From contig JADZBJ010000260.1 in NCBI GenBank assembly GCA_020852155.1, positions 1 through 9,354 of the forward strand: a DNA stretch of 9,354 bases. Reading direction: 5' to 3'. The notes under the pieces are model-generated. The model was not told the origin of the DNA, searched no databases, and saw only the letters and a program-made list of their open reading frames with translations. Positions 1 through 6,181 of the stretch are shown in pieces (positions within the stretch are counted from its first letter, which is position 1; each line of letters starts with the position of its first letter). This stretch comes from Saprospiraceae bacterium (GTDB lineage: Bacteria > Bacteroidota > Bacteroidia > Chitinophagales > Saprospiraceae). A program made the translations under genes and the position numbers.

Positions 1-76
1 ACCTTCAACCACTTCAACCTTCAACAATTTTTCAACCTTCAACCATTTTTCAACCTTCAACCATTTTCAACTTCCA
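1..76. repeat. 18-bp tandem repeat (CAACCTTCAACC + A/T tract)
   Basis: Three consecutive copies of an 18-bp unit, CAACCTTCAACCATTTTT, run at about 15-32, 33-50 and 51-67. The first has one substitution and the last lacks one T. Partial copies flank them at 1-14 and 68-76. The array stops just before the stop codon of the aquaporin gene, so it lies in that gene's 3' flank. It has no coding character on either strand that I can support. The left edge is cut by the window, so the total copy number is unknown. Confidence 0.85.
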
Positions 77-77
77 A

Positions 78-785
78 CTACTGGAGGAAAATGCGGTAAG
101 TCATTGCGCCACAGATACCGCCCAGAATTGGCGCGACGACCGGAATCCAGGAATAAGCCCAATCGGAAGGGCCTTTGCCGGGAATGGGCAACAGCGCATG
201 AACGATGCGCGGCGCAAAATCCCTGGCCGGGTTGATGGCATATCCCGTTGGGCCGCCAAGCGAATTCCCAATTGCCAGCACCAGCGCTCCGACAACCAGA
301 GGATTGAGCCCTTCGGCAAAACGGTTGGCGCCAATAGCGGCCAGTCCGAAAAGCAGGACGAACGTGCCCAAAAATTCACTGATGAAATTCCCGGCCGTAT
401 GTCGAATAGCCGGAGCATTACAAAACACAGCCAGTTTTGCGGCGGGGTCGTCGGTTTTTGCCCAGTGTGGCAGATAATGCAGGTAAACCAGCACTGAACC
501 CAACATGGCCCCCAACATTTGGGCCGCGATATACGGGAGCGCCAGGGCTGCATCAAACTGACCGGTAGCCACCAGCGCAATCGTTACGGCCGGATTCAGG
601 TGTGCACCGCTGATACCGCCAACGGCATAAACGGCAAATGCAACGGCCAGTGCCCAGCCAATGGTGATGACAATCCAGCCGGAATTTTCATTCTTGGTGC
701 CCCGCAAGACCACGCCGGCCACAACACCATTTCCCAAAAAAATCAACAAAGCGGTTCCGAGTAATTCAGCGACGAAGGCGTTCAT
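78..785 (-). CDS. glpF: MIP-family aquaglyceroporin (glycerol uptake facilitator-like)
   Basis: This is an inner-membrane channel for passive diffusion of glycerol and other small neutral solutes. At 235 aa it is slightly shorter than E. coli GlpF. Both pore motifs are present: SGAHLNPAV with NPA at residues 64-66, and GYAINPARDF with NPA at 185-187. The Asp right after the second NPA-Arg (D189) is the usual mark of glycerol-type rather than water-only channels. W44 lies 20 residues before the first NPA, where GlpF has its selectivity-filter Trp, and Y182 replaces the filter Phe. R188 is the filter Arg. Six hydrophobic segments cover nearly the whole chain. The start is an ATG at 785, directly before the first membrane helix. 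No glycerol kinase or glycerol-3-phosphate dehydrogenase gene is adjacent, so the substrate is inferred from residues alone. Confidence 0.93.
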   Translation of the reverse strand: MNAFVAELLGTALLIFLGNGVVAGVVLRGTKNENSGWIVITIGWALAVAFAVYAVGGISGAHLNPAVTIALVATGQFDAALALPYIAAQMLGAMLGSVLVYLHYLPHWAKTDDPAAKLAVFCNAPAIRHTAGNFISEFLGTFVLLFGLAAIGANRFAEGLNPLVVGALVLAIGNSLGGPTGYAINPARDFAPRIVHALLPIPGKGPSDWAYSWIPVVAPILGGICGAMTYRIFLQ

Positions 786-884
786 ATTTTTTAACCGTTT
801 TTGAATTAAATTTTATGATTTCAATAAGTGACTGGCTCAAATGTTCATCAAAACTTTGTGCCCATAATCATGAAAACATATTTT

Positions 885-997
885 TATTTTTTGTAACTGT
901 TTAGGCCAGCGGTTTTGGGTCAAAAAAGCGGCTTGATTGATCTAAAATAGACCTTTTTTGGCCAAAATGGGAGCGAACTAAACAGTTACTATTTTTT
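885..997. mobile_element. Non-autonomous palindromic element (MITE), IS66-like ends, with 8-bp target duplication
   Basis: A perfect 12-bp terminal inverted repeat, GTAACTGTTTAG at 893-904 and CTAAACAGTTAC at 978-989, bounds a 97-bp element. The arms stay similar further in: TTTTGGGTCAAAAAAG on the left, against TTTTGGCCAAAAAAG when the right arm is read in reverse. Exactly outside the repeats lie two copies of TATTTTTT (885-892 and 990-997), as expected of an 8-bp target duplication. Ends beginning GTAA with 8-bp duplications are typical of the IS66 family, so this may be an IS66-derived MITE moved in trans. It has no ORF. The duplication is T-rich, so part of that match could be chance. The element occupies the region between the divergent aquaporin and DUF6340 genes and may alter their promoters. 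Confidence 0.72.
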
Positions 998-1033
998 GAC
1001 GCTTTTCCCGGCACATCTAAAACCTTTTATACC

Positions 1034-2101
1034 ATGTTCAAATCATCTTCCAATCTGCTCTTTATGCTGGGCTGCTGGCTGGTTATCAGCAGCGGCTGCA
1101 TGAAATCCACAACGTTGACCGTCCTCAAACCCGCTCAACTGACTTTACCGGAACATATTTCAAAAGTGGCTGTCGTTGACCGCAGCAAACCCTCCAACGG
1201 CTGGGCCAATTTCTTCGAAGGATTGCTCACCGGCGAACAAATCGGACAGGACCGCCGAAGCCGTCAGGAAGCAGTTTCCGGACTGACGCGCGCGCTCACC
1301 CGTACCCCGAGATTTCAGGTCATCAGCACCGGCATCGAAATGGAAGGCAGCAAAGCCGGCGGCTCAATGCCCAACCCGCTCAACTGGTCAGAAATAGACC
1401 GTATTTGTAAGGATTACGGCACAGACGCCGTCGTTGCTATTGAATCATTTGATTCTGATAATTCTACCTCCACCCGTCGTAATGAATCTAAAAAGAAAGA
1501 TAAGGACGGGAAAGAATACATTGTGGTGGACTATTCTGCGCGTCAGCGAACAGGCGTGCGTATCGGTTGGCGCATGTACGACCCTAAAAGTCGCCGTATC
1601 ATTGATGAATACGTCACCGACGACTACCTGGAAAAAGATGCTTCCGGCGATACGGAAAAATTAGCCGTCGGCAACCTGCCCTCCCAGGCCAATGTTACGC
1701 GTGATGTCGCCAATATCGTAGGCCATGAATACTGCGCACGCATCGCGCCGCTTTACGTCAAGGTTGACCGTAAATATTACGACAAAAGCAAAGGCTACAA
1801 GGATCAGATGAAGCAGGCTGCCAGGTATTTGCGCACACGCAATTATGAGAAAGCAGGGGATGTATGGAAAAAAATCGAGGCTTCGCCGGCGGCTTCAGAC
1901 AAAGCCAGAGGACGCGCGGCCTACAATATGGCTGTCGCTGCTGAAATGAATGGCAGTTTTGACCTGGCCATCGAATGGGCTAAAAAATCGTACGAACAAT
2001 ACGGCAACAAAAAAGCCAAATCATACATTCGCACCTTGCAACAACGCAAACGCGACGCCAACCGCGTCGAAAGTCAAATGCCTGATAAAAACAAAGTATG
2101 A
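1034..2101 (+). CDS. DUF6340-like lipoprotein with C-terminal TPR-like helices
   Basis: This 355-aa protein has an N-terminal export signal: a hydrophobic stretch at residues 8-20 and a lipobox-like SSGC with the candidate lipidated Cys at 22. The -3 position is Ser rather than Leu, so lipidation is likely but not certain. Residues about 40-245 resemble the Bacteroidota DUF6340 family: an early strand with VAVVDRS, then an alpha/beta segment containing DAVVAIESFD and a conserved-looking GWRMYDP. Residues about 260-345 form helical pairs of TPR type (ARYLRTRNYEKAGDVWKKI, then AAYNMAVAAEMNGSFDLAIEWA). The function of the family is unknown to me; envelope location is inferred. The ATG at 1034 gives the complete signal sequence. 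The stop overlaps the next start in ATGA, so translational coupling is likely. Confidence 0.8.
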   Translation: MFKSSSNLLFMLGCWLVISSGCMKSTTLTVLKPAQLTLPEHISKVAVVDRSKPSNGWANFFEGLLTGEQIGQDRRSRQEAVSGLTRALTRTPRFQVISTGIEMEGSKAGGSMPNPLNWSEIDRICKDYGTDAVVAIESFDSDNSTSTRRNESKKKDKDGKEYIVVDYSARQRTGVRIGWRMYDPKSRRIIDEYVTDDYLEKDASGDTEKLAVGNLPSQANVTRDVANIVGHEYCARIAPLYVKVDRKYYDKSKGYKDQMKQAARYLRTRNYEKAGDVWKKIEASPAASDKARGRAAYNMAVAAEMNGSFDLAIEWAKKSYEQYGNKKAKSYIRTLQQRKRDANRVESQMPDKNKV

Positions 2102-2613
2102 GCGAAAGCCTCGAATTTCAATCCATCATGGAAGAATCCGGTAACCGATTGTGGGGATTTCACCTGCCCGTGCCAGACATGGTGGTCCAGATGTTTTCAA
2201 ATGACAATGAACGCAGGGTAGTTTGTACCCTCAACAACGATGTAACCTATCAGTGCGCCCTTTTACCGAAAGGTGAAGGGCGTTACTGCATCGTGGTGAA
2301 TAAAAAAATCAGGGATAAGATGGGCCTAAAAGCAGGATCAGTAGTGCAAGTGTCCATCAGAAAAGATGAAAGCGAGTTTGGCTTACCCATGCCTGAAGAA
2401 CTCGCCGAATTGCTCAAACAGGATGAGGAGGGACACAAATGGTTTCATAACCTGACGCCCGGTAAACTGCGAACCCTGCTTTATATCGTCGGACAGCCTA
2501 AAACCTCGGAAAAGCGTCTTCAAAGGGCTATAACTATTGTTGAACACTTGAAGCGACAACAAGGCGAGATTGATTACAAACAACTTAACATAGACATGAA
2601 GTCGCCTCGTTAA
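2098..2613 (+). CDS. DUF1905 / YdeI-OmdA family protein
   Basis: This 171-aa cytoplasmic protein has two recognisable parts. Residues about 38-90 fit the DUF1905 beta-barrel-like domain (YCIVVNKKIRDKMGLKAGSVVQVSI, a swapped-hairpin-like pattern). Residues about 96-152 fit the YdeI/OmdA 'bacteriocin-protection' helical domain, with MPEELAELLKQDEEG, WFHNLTPGK and the basic stretch TSEKRLQRA. The family name derives from Salmonella OmdA; its biochemical role is not established and I infer none. The ATG overlaps the stop of the lipoprotein gene by 4 bp, so the pair is probably one transcription unit. No signal peptide or membrane segment is visible. Confidence 0.8.
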   Translation: MSESLEFQSIMEESGNRLWGFHLPVPDMVVQMFSNDNERRVVCTLNNDVTYQCALLPKGEGRYCIVVNKKIRDKMGLKAGSVVQVSIRKDESEFGLPMPEELAELLKQDEEGHKWFHNLTPGKLRTLLYIVGQPKTSEKRLQRAITIVEHLKRQQGEIDYKQLNIDMKSPR

Positions 2614-2621
2614 ATATTGAT

Positions 2622-2641
2622 AATCAATTAATTAATTGATT
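2622..2641. promoter_or_regulatory. 20-bp perfect palindrome, possible operator or hairpin
   Basis: The sequence AATCAATTAATTAATTGATT equals its own reverse complement over all 20 bases. It begins 9 bp after the stop of the YdeI-type gene in an AT-rich gap. It could be a dimeric regulator site or an RNA hairpin. Its A/T-only core and periodic AATT pattern also make a chance origin possible. No T-tract follows it, so it is not a classical terminator. Confidence 0.4.
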
Positions 2642-2721
2642 TCAGTTTTGAATATTATTTAATATGATTATTATTTGTTGCTCCATTTAAAAATAATCTA
2701 AAAAAAAATTAGTCGAAAAAG

Positions 2722-2752
2722 TTGACAGAAATAAAATTACACTACATCTTTG
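2722..2752 (+). promoter_or_regulatory. Possible Bacteroidota-type promoter
   Basis: TTG at 2722-2724 (within TTGACA) is followed after 20 bases by CATCTTTG at 2745-2752, which matches the Bacteroidota -7 consensus TAnnTTTG at all but the first base. Spacing fits the -33/-7 arrangement. It points towards the terminator at 2823-2860 and would start RNA near 2759. Because the region is AT-rich, a match of this quality is only suggestive. Confidence 0.35.
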
Positions 2753-2758
2753 TGGCAC

Positions 2759-2860
2759 AATTAGACAATTGAATTCCTTGTGTAAAGGAATTTTTAAGAT
2801 AAATGAAGCGTGTTTTGATGACGTCCTTCTCCGAGAAAGCTTGGAGGGGGACTTTTTTTT
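2759..2860 (+). ncRNA. Candidate small RNA between ydeI-like gene and era
   Basis: A transcript starting just after the promoter-like motif would contain two hairpins. The first is AATTCCTT/AAGGAATT (2772-2779 with 2785-2792, 5-nt loop), followed by T residues. The second is the strong terminator at 2823-2860. The total would be about 100 nt. No known RNA family is recognised: it lacks tmRNA, SRP or RNase P hallmarks. The alternative is that this is only the 3' untranslated region and terminator of the upstream lipoprotein/YdeI unit, about 210 bp after its stop. Confidence 0.3.
2823..2860 (+). terminator. Rho-independent terminator, plus strand
   Basis: GTCCTTCTCC (2823-2832) pairs with GGAGGGGGAC (2843-2852) to give a 10-bp stem including two G-U pairs, with a 10-nt loop, followed directly by eight T residues (2853-2860). 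The G-U pairs become A-C mismatches on the other strand and the T run is on the plus strand, so it is oriented for plus-strand transcription. It ends 4 bp before the convergent stop codon of era. Confidence 0.75.
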
Positions 2861-2864
2861 GGGG

Positions 2865-3809
2865 TTAATAACCGAAACGTTGCAACGCCATTTCATCATC
2901 ACGCCAATTATCCCTCACCTTGACGGTCAATTCCAAAAACACTTTGGTTTGAATGAACTTTTCAATGTCCTTACGGGCATAGGTTCCTAATTTCTTGATC
3001 GCTGCCCCACCCTTCCCCAGCACAATGGCTTTTTGGGTTTCCCGCATGACATAGATCACTGCCTGTATTCTGGCAATGGCCTCGCCGGCATTGGTCGTTG
3101 TTTCCTTAAACGATTCAATGCTCACTTCCGTTGAATACGGTATTTCATCGGAGTAAAGCATCAGAATTTTTTCCCGGATAATTTCACTGACAAAAAACCT
3201 TTCAGGCCGGTCAGTCAGTTGGTCAACAGGGTAAAACGGCGGAGATTCCGGCAGGTATTCCTTTATTTTCTCCAGCATCATGGCTGCGTCATCGGCATTA
3301 AATGCCGATATCGTAATGGCATCCGTGATATTGATGCGTTTTTTCCACCAGCCCAGTACATCATCGGAGCGTTGTGGTGAAACCAGATCGCGTTTATTGA
3401 GAACCAGCAACAGCGGCGCCTCGCTTTTTTTAAGCATGGCGATCACAGGATTGTCATCTTCGAGTTCCTCGGTCATGTCAAAAACAAAGAGCATCAGGTC
3501 TGCGTCCTCGACAGTCCCTTCCACAAAGCGGTTCATGGCTTCGTGCATCTTATAAGAAGGCTGTTTGACCAGGCCCGGCGTATCTGAAAAGACCATTTGA
3601 AAATTATCGCCGGTCAAAATACCGATGATGCGATGGCGGGTCGTTTGGGGTTTGTGCGTGATAATGCTCATGCGTTCGCCCACCAAAGCGTTCATCAGGG
3701 TTGATTTTCCGGCATTGGGACGGCCGATGATGTTCACAAAGCCGCTTTTAAAAGGGCTTGAAGGATTTTCTTGTGTTGTCAAGTTGCTGAATTTGAGGAC
3801 AAAAGTCAC
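2865..3809 (-). CDS. era: GTPase Era, 30S ribosomal subunit assembly
   Basis: Era binds the 3' end of 16S rRNA and helps mature the small ribosomal subunit. The G-domain motifs are complete: G1 GRPNAGKS (29-36), G2 Thr in PQTTRHR (about 57), G3 DTPG (76-79), G4 NKRD (138-141) and G5 ISA (167-169). The C-terminal KH domain follows, with the GKGG loop at 265-268 and the family-typical ending VRDNWR. At 314 aa it is slightly long because of the N-terminus. The frame has no ATG before the G1 motif. The first usable codon is GTG at 3809, and TTG at codon 10 (3782) is a plausible alternative giving an N-terminus nearer the usual length. The divergent lysozyme frame begins 5 bp away, so any shared promoter must overlap coding sequence. 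Confidence 0.96.
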   Translation of the reverse strand: MTFVLKFSNLTTQENPSSPFKSGFVNIIGRPNAGKSTLMNALVGERMSIITHKPQTTRHRIIGILTGDNFQMVFSDTPGLVKQPSYKMHEAMNRFVEGTVEDADLMLFVFDMTEELEDDNPVIAMLKKSEAPLLLVLNKRDLVSPQRSDDVLGWWKKRINITDAITISAFNADDAAMMLEKIKEYLPESPPFYPVDQLTDRPERFFVSEIIREKILMLYSDEIPYSTEVSIESFKETTTNAGEAIARIQAVIYVMRETQKAIVLGKGGAAIKKLGTYARKDIEKFIQTKVFLELTVKVRDNWRDDEMALQRFGY

Positions 3810-3814
3810 AAAAA

Positions 3815-4711
3815 TTGAAATACCGTCGGCAAGAAAATCCCGAACAGGCGTTCTATTTTCGCCCTTCCAAAATTCAGACCTACATGCGCTGGTTGAACCG
3901 ATTGCAAATTATCCCCAGAAACTACGCCCGCCGAAAAGGCGATGCCCGAAAGGCTGGTGTATTTGCGTTGATTTCCCTGATTTTGGGGTTGATTTTCAGT
4001 CCTGAATTGCGCTTTTGGTTTCGCGAGTGGCTTGAGTATCCTTTACATTATAAAGAGTACAAGCATTTTGGCATTCGTATTCCCAATGGCTATTCTGTTC
4101 ACGGCATTGATGTGAGCAAATGGCAACAACGCATTGACTGGCAAAGAGTTAAACAAATGAAGGTGGATGATGTGAAAATTTCCTTTGCCTTTATCAAAGC
4201 CACGGAAGGAAGCTGGATGAAAGACCCTCAGTTTGATCGCAACTGGATGGCTGCCGGCAAGCAGGGATTGATTCGCGGCGCTTATCATTTTTTTTTACCG
4301 GATGTCAGCGCAAAAGATCAAGCCACGAAATTTATTCGGACTGTATCTTTGAAAAAGGGCGATTTGCCGCCTGTGGTGGATGTAGAGGAAACGCGCGGTA
4401 TGACCAAGGCCCAAATACGCGCCAACACCAAGACGTTTTTGAATATCCTGGAGAAACATTACAAGGTCAGGCCCATTTTGTACACCAACCGCGATTTTTA
4501 CAAACAATACTTCGCGGATCAGAAGGAATTTGAAAATTACAAACTCTGGGTGGCCCATTATCATGTCAGCGACCTGAATATGCCCAATGATGATGAATGG
4601 CATTTTTGGCAACATTCTGACAAGGGCAATATTAACGGTATCAACGAACGCGTGGATTTCAACGTTTTTAATGGCGACAGCGCGGATTTGCAGCGCCTTT
4701 GCCTGCCCTGA
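3815..4711 (+). CDS. Membrane-anchored GH25 lysozyme (muramidase)
   Basis: Glycoside hydrolase family 25 cleaves the beta-1,4 bond between N-acetylmuramic acid and N-acetylglucosamine in peptidoglycan. The catalytic domain spans about residues 94-292. It starts with HGIDVSKWQ (D99) and has FAFIKATEG, the catalytic DVE (D189, E191) in PPVVDVEE, and the closing FWQHSDKG...VDFNVFNG pattern. The N-terminus is basic (RNYARRKGDARK), followed by a hydrophobic segment at 47-63. That suggests a type II inner-membrane protein with its enzyme in the periplasm. The longest frame starts with TTG at 3815; the first ATG, at 3884 (codon 24), gives 275 aa, keeps the anchor, and is in my view the more likely start. 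No Shine-Dalgarno decides between them. Its TGA stop (4709-4711) is half of the target duplication of the adjacent mobile element. Confidence 0.92.
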   Translation: MKYRRQENPEQAFYFRPSKIQTYMRWLNRLQIIPRNYARRKGDARKAGVFALISLILGLIFSPELRFWFREWLEYPLHYKEYKHFGIRIPNGYSVHGIDVSKWQQRIDWQRVKQMKVDDVKISFAFIKATEGSWMKDPQFDRNWMAAGKQGLIRGAYHFFLPDVSAKDQATKFIRTVSLKKGDLPPVVDVEETRGMTKAQIRANTKTFLNILEKHYKVRPILYTNRDFYKQYFADQKEFENYKLWVAHYHVSDLNMPNDDEWHFWQHSDKGNINGINERVDFNVFNGDSADLQRLCLP

Positions 4712-4875
4712 GAGGTTGTTTAAAATTCACTCACTGGCTCAAAAAGGCATCTTTTGCTGCTATCCTTCTCTTTTTTTTCAGGCTGAAACACACGCTTCAC
4801 CCTAAAAAACAAGGATCGACTACCACCAAAATCTGCTCTTTTTGAATCCAGCAGTGAAATTTAAACAACCTCTGA
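4709..4875. mobile_element. Non-autonomous palindromic element (MITE), IS5/IS1031-like ends, TGA target duplication
   Basis: Inverted repeats at 4712-4731 and 4853-4872 match at 19 of 20 bases: GAGGTTGTTTAAA, one mismatch, then TTCACT. Similarity between the arms continues with gaps for about 30 further bases (CTGG..TCAAAAAG..GCA..TTTTG). The 161-bp unit is flanked by TGA on both sides (4709-4711 and 4873-4875). Ends beginning GAG with a 3-bp TNA duplication are the signature of the IS1031 group of the IS5 family, so it is plausibly a MITE mobilised by such a transposase. It carries no ORF. The left TGA is the stop codon of the lysozyme gene, which the insertion preserves. The hairpin lies between the lysozyme and the PorP/SprF gene and may affect read-through. 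Confidence 0.75.
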
Positions 4876-4894
4876 TTTCACTCATTTTATCCCC

Positions 4895-5065
4895 ATGAAC
4901 AATCATTCGGAATTGCCATTTATTTACCAAAAAGCGGATTTTAACAAAAAGCCTGCACAAGTCTGGCAAATGATTCGGGCAATTCCTCTACTTTTCGCCG
5001 ACAATCGTACAGAACCTGATTTTCAAATGCTATTTCAACCCGAAATCGTTATTTATGAGCAATAA
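4895..5065 (+). CDS. Small hypothetical protein, 56 aa, overlapping the PorP/SprF start
   Basis: An ATG at 4895 opens 56 codons (MNNHSELPFIYQKADF... to ...QPEIVIYEQ) ending in TAA at 5063-5065, so it overlaps the following gene by 11 bp. The peptide has no signal sequence, membrane helix or motif I recognise. Removing the upstream mobile element would place its ATG 19 bp after the lysozyme stop, giving a compact lysozyme-ORF-PorP arrangement that mildly supports it being a gene. It could equally be a chance frame in the 5' untranslated region of the PorP/SprF gene. Confidence 0.35.
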   Translation: MNNHSELPFIYQKADFNKKPAQVWQMIRAIPLLFADNRTEPDFQMLFQPEIVIYEQ

Positions 5066-6080
5066 ACTACTCCTTTTCCTTGTCGGACTGCTGGCCTCCG
5101 TTTCTGCCACAGCCCAGGACATTCACTTCACGCAATTTAACATGTCGCCCATGACCCTTAATCCGGCCATGATCGGCAAATTCGAAGGTACCGTTCGCTT
5201 GGGCGGCATCTTTCGCGGCCAGTGGGCCAGTGTAATCGGCGCCAGCGATCAGTATAAAACACCGGCAGCATGGGCCGATGCGCCCATCATTCGCGGCTTC
5301 CGCAAAAAAGACTGGGTTGGTCTGGGTCTTTCCGTTGTCGCAGACAAAGCCGGTGTACTGGGTTTAACCAACACAGGCGGCAAACTCGGCGCTTCGTACC
5401 ATCTTGCGCTGGATAAAAAAGGTAAAACATACCTGTCGGTGGGCTTTAACTATGGCAGTGTAAATCGGAAAATCAACCGCGATAAAGCTGAATTTGGTAA
5501 AGGCCTGGAAACAGGAAATGTTAAAGGAGATTACGACTATATGCAGCTGGCGCTTGAAAAACAGAATTACACTGACGCTGATGCCGGTCTGATGTTGAGT
5601 GCTCAACTCAATAAAACTATGGATTTTAACTTAGGTTTTGGCATGTTTCACCTACTGGAACCTGAGTTCTCGCTCTTGGACAGCAGCGGCACAAAACGCA
5701 AGATAAACCGTCGCCCGTTGGTACACGGCCAGTTTAACATGAAGCTCAACGATCGTTTCACGGTTAGTCCGCAGTTTCAGTTTCAGACCATGGCTGGTTC
5801 CGACGAAATTCAGGTACAAGCCATGGGCGGCTACCTGTTCAACCCTGAGCGCGACATTACCCTGCGTTTCGGCGCTGGATATCGCCTGAGCGATGCCGTA
5901 CAAGCCATCGTGGGCGCACAGATCAAGAACCTTCAGGTGGGCCTTGCATACGATATCAATACCAGCGACCTTAACGCTGCATCCAATTATCGCGGCGGCT
6001 TCGAACTGGCAGCCAACTACATCGTCAAAATTTACAAAAAGGCGCAAGCCAAACCAAAAATCCTTTGCCCAAGATTTTAA
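5055..6080 (+). CDS. PorP/SprF family type IX secretion system outer-membrane protein
   Basis: This 341-aa protein has a clear Sec signal peptide, MSNKLLLFLVGLLASVSATA, with likely cleavage before QDIHFTQF (residue 21). The mature start and NMSPMTLNPAMIGKFEG...FRGQW are the family hallmark. The remainder alternates beta-strands rich in Gly and aromatic residues, consistent with a small outer-membrane beta-barrel (about 14 strands in the family). PorP (Porphyromonas) and SprF (Flavobacterium) belong to the T9SS; SprF-like proteins pair with adhesins or cargo bearing type B C-terminal domains. The next gene encodes a PorE-like anchor, the usual partner. No cargo gene lies directly upstream, so which substrate it serves cannot be told. 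The start is fixed by the signal peptide. Confidence 0.92.
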   Translation: MSNKLLLFLVGLLASVSATAQDIHFTQFNMSPMTLNPAMIGKFEGTVRLGGIFRGQWASVIGASDQYKTPAAWADAPIIRGFRKKDWVGLGLSVVADKAGVLGLTNTGGKLGASYHLALDKKGKTYLSVGFNYGSVNRKINRDKAEFGKGLETGNVKGDYDYMQLALEKQNYTDADAGLMLSAQLNKTMDFNLGFGMFHLLEPEFSLLDSSGTKRKINRRPLVHGQFNMKLNDRFTVSPQFQFQTMAGSDEIQVQAMGGYLFNPERDITLRFGAGYRLSDAVQAIVGAQIKNLQVGLAYDINTSDLNAASNYRGGFELAANYIVKIYKKAQAKPKILCPRF

Positions 6081-6081
6081 A

Positions 6082-6167
<86 letters not shown>

Positions 6168-6181
6168 CCAATGATATTAGC

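Noticed and set aside
831..841. ACTGGCTCAAA shared with the left arm of the 4712-4872 element (4733-4743)
   Set aside because: An 11-bp match without terminal repeat or target duplication is too short to call a second element remnant.
2803..2868. 21-codon frame starting ATGAAGCGTGTTTTG, considered as a leader peptide
   Set aside because: It runs through the terminator stem and T8 tract and has no regulated downstream gene on that strand, since era is convergent.
2769..2990. 73-codon plus-strand frame running from the intergenic region into era antisense
   Set aside because: More than half is antisense to the conserved KH domain, and it crosses the strong terminator at 2823-2860.
3625..4005. 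126-codon plus-strand frame across the start region of era and the lysozyme
   Set aside because: It is antisense to the era G1-G3 region and out of frame with the lysozyme; the peptide shows no domain.
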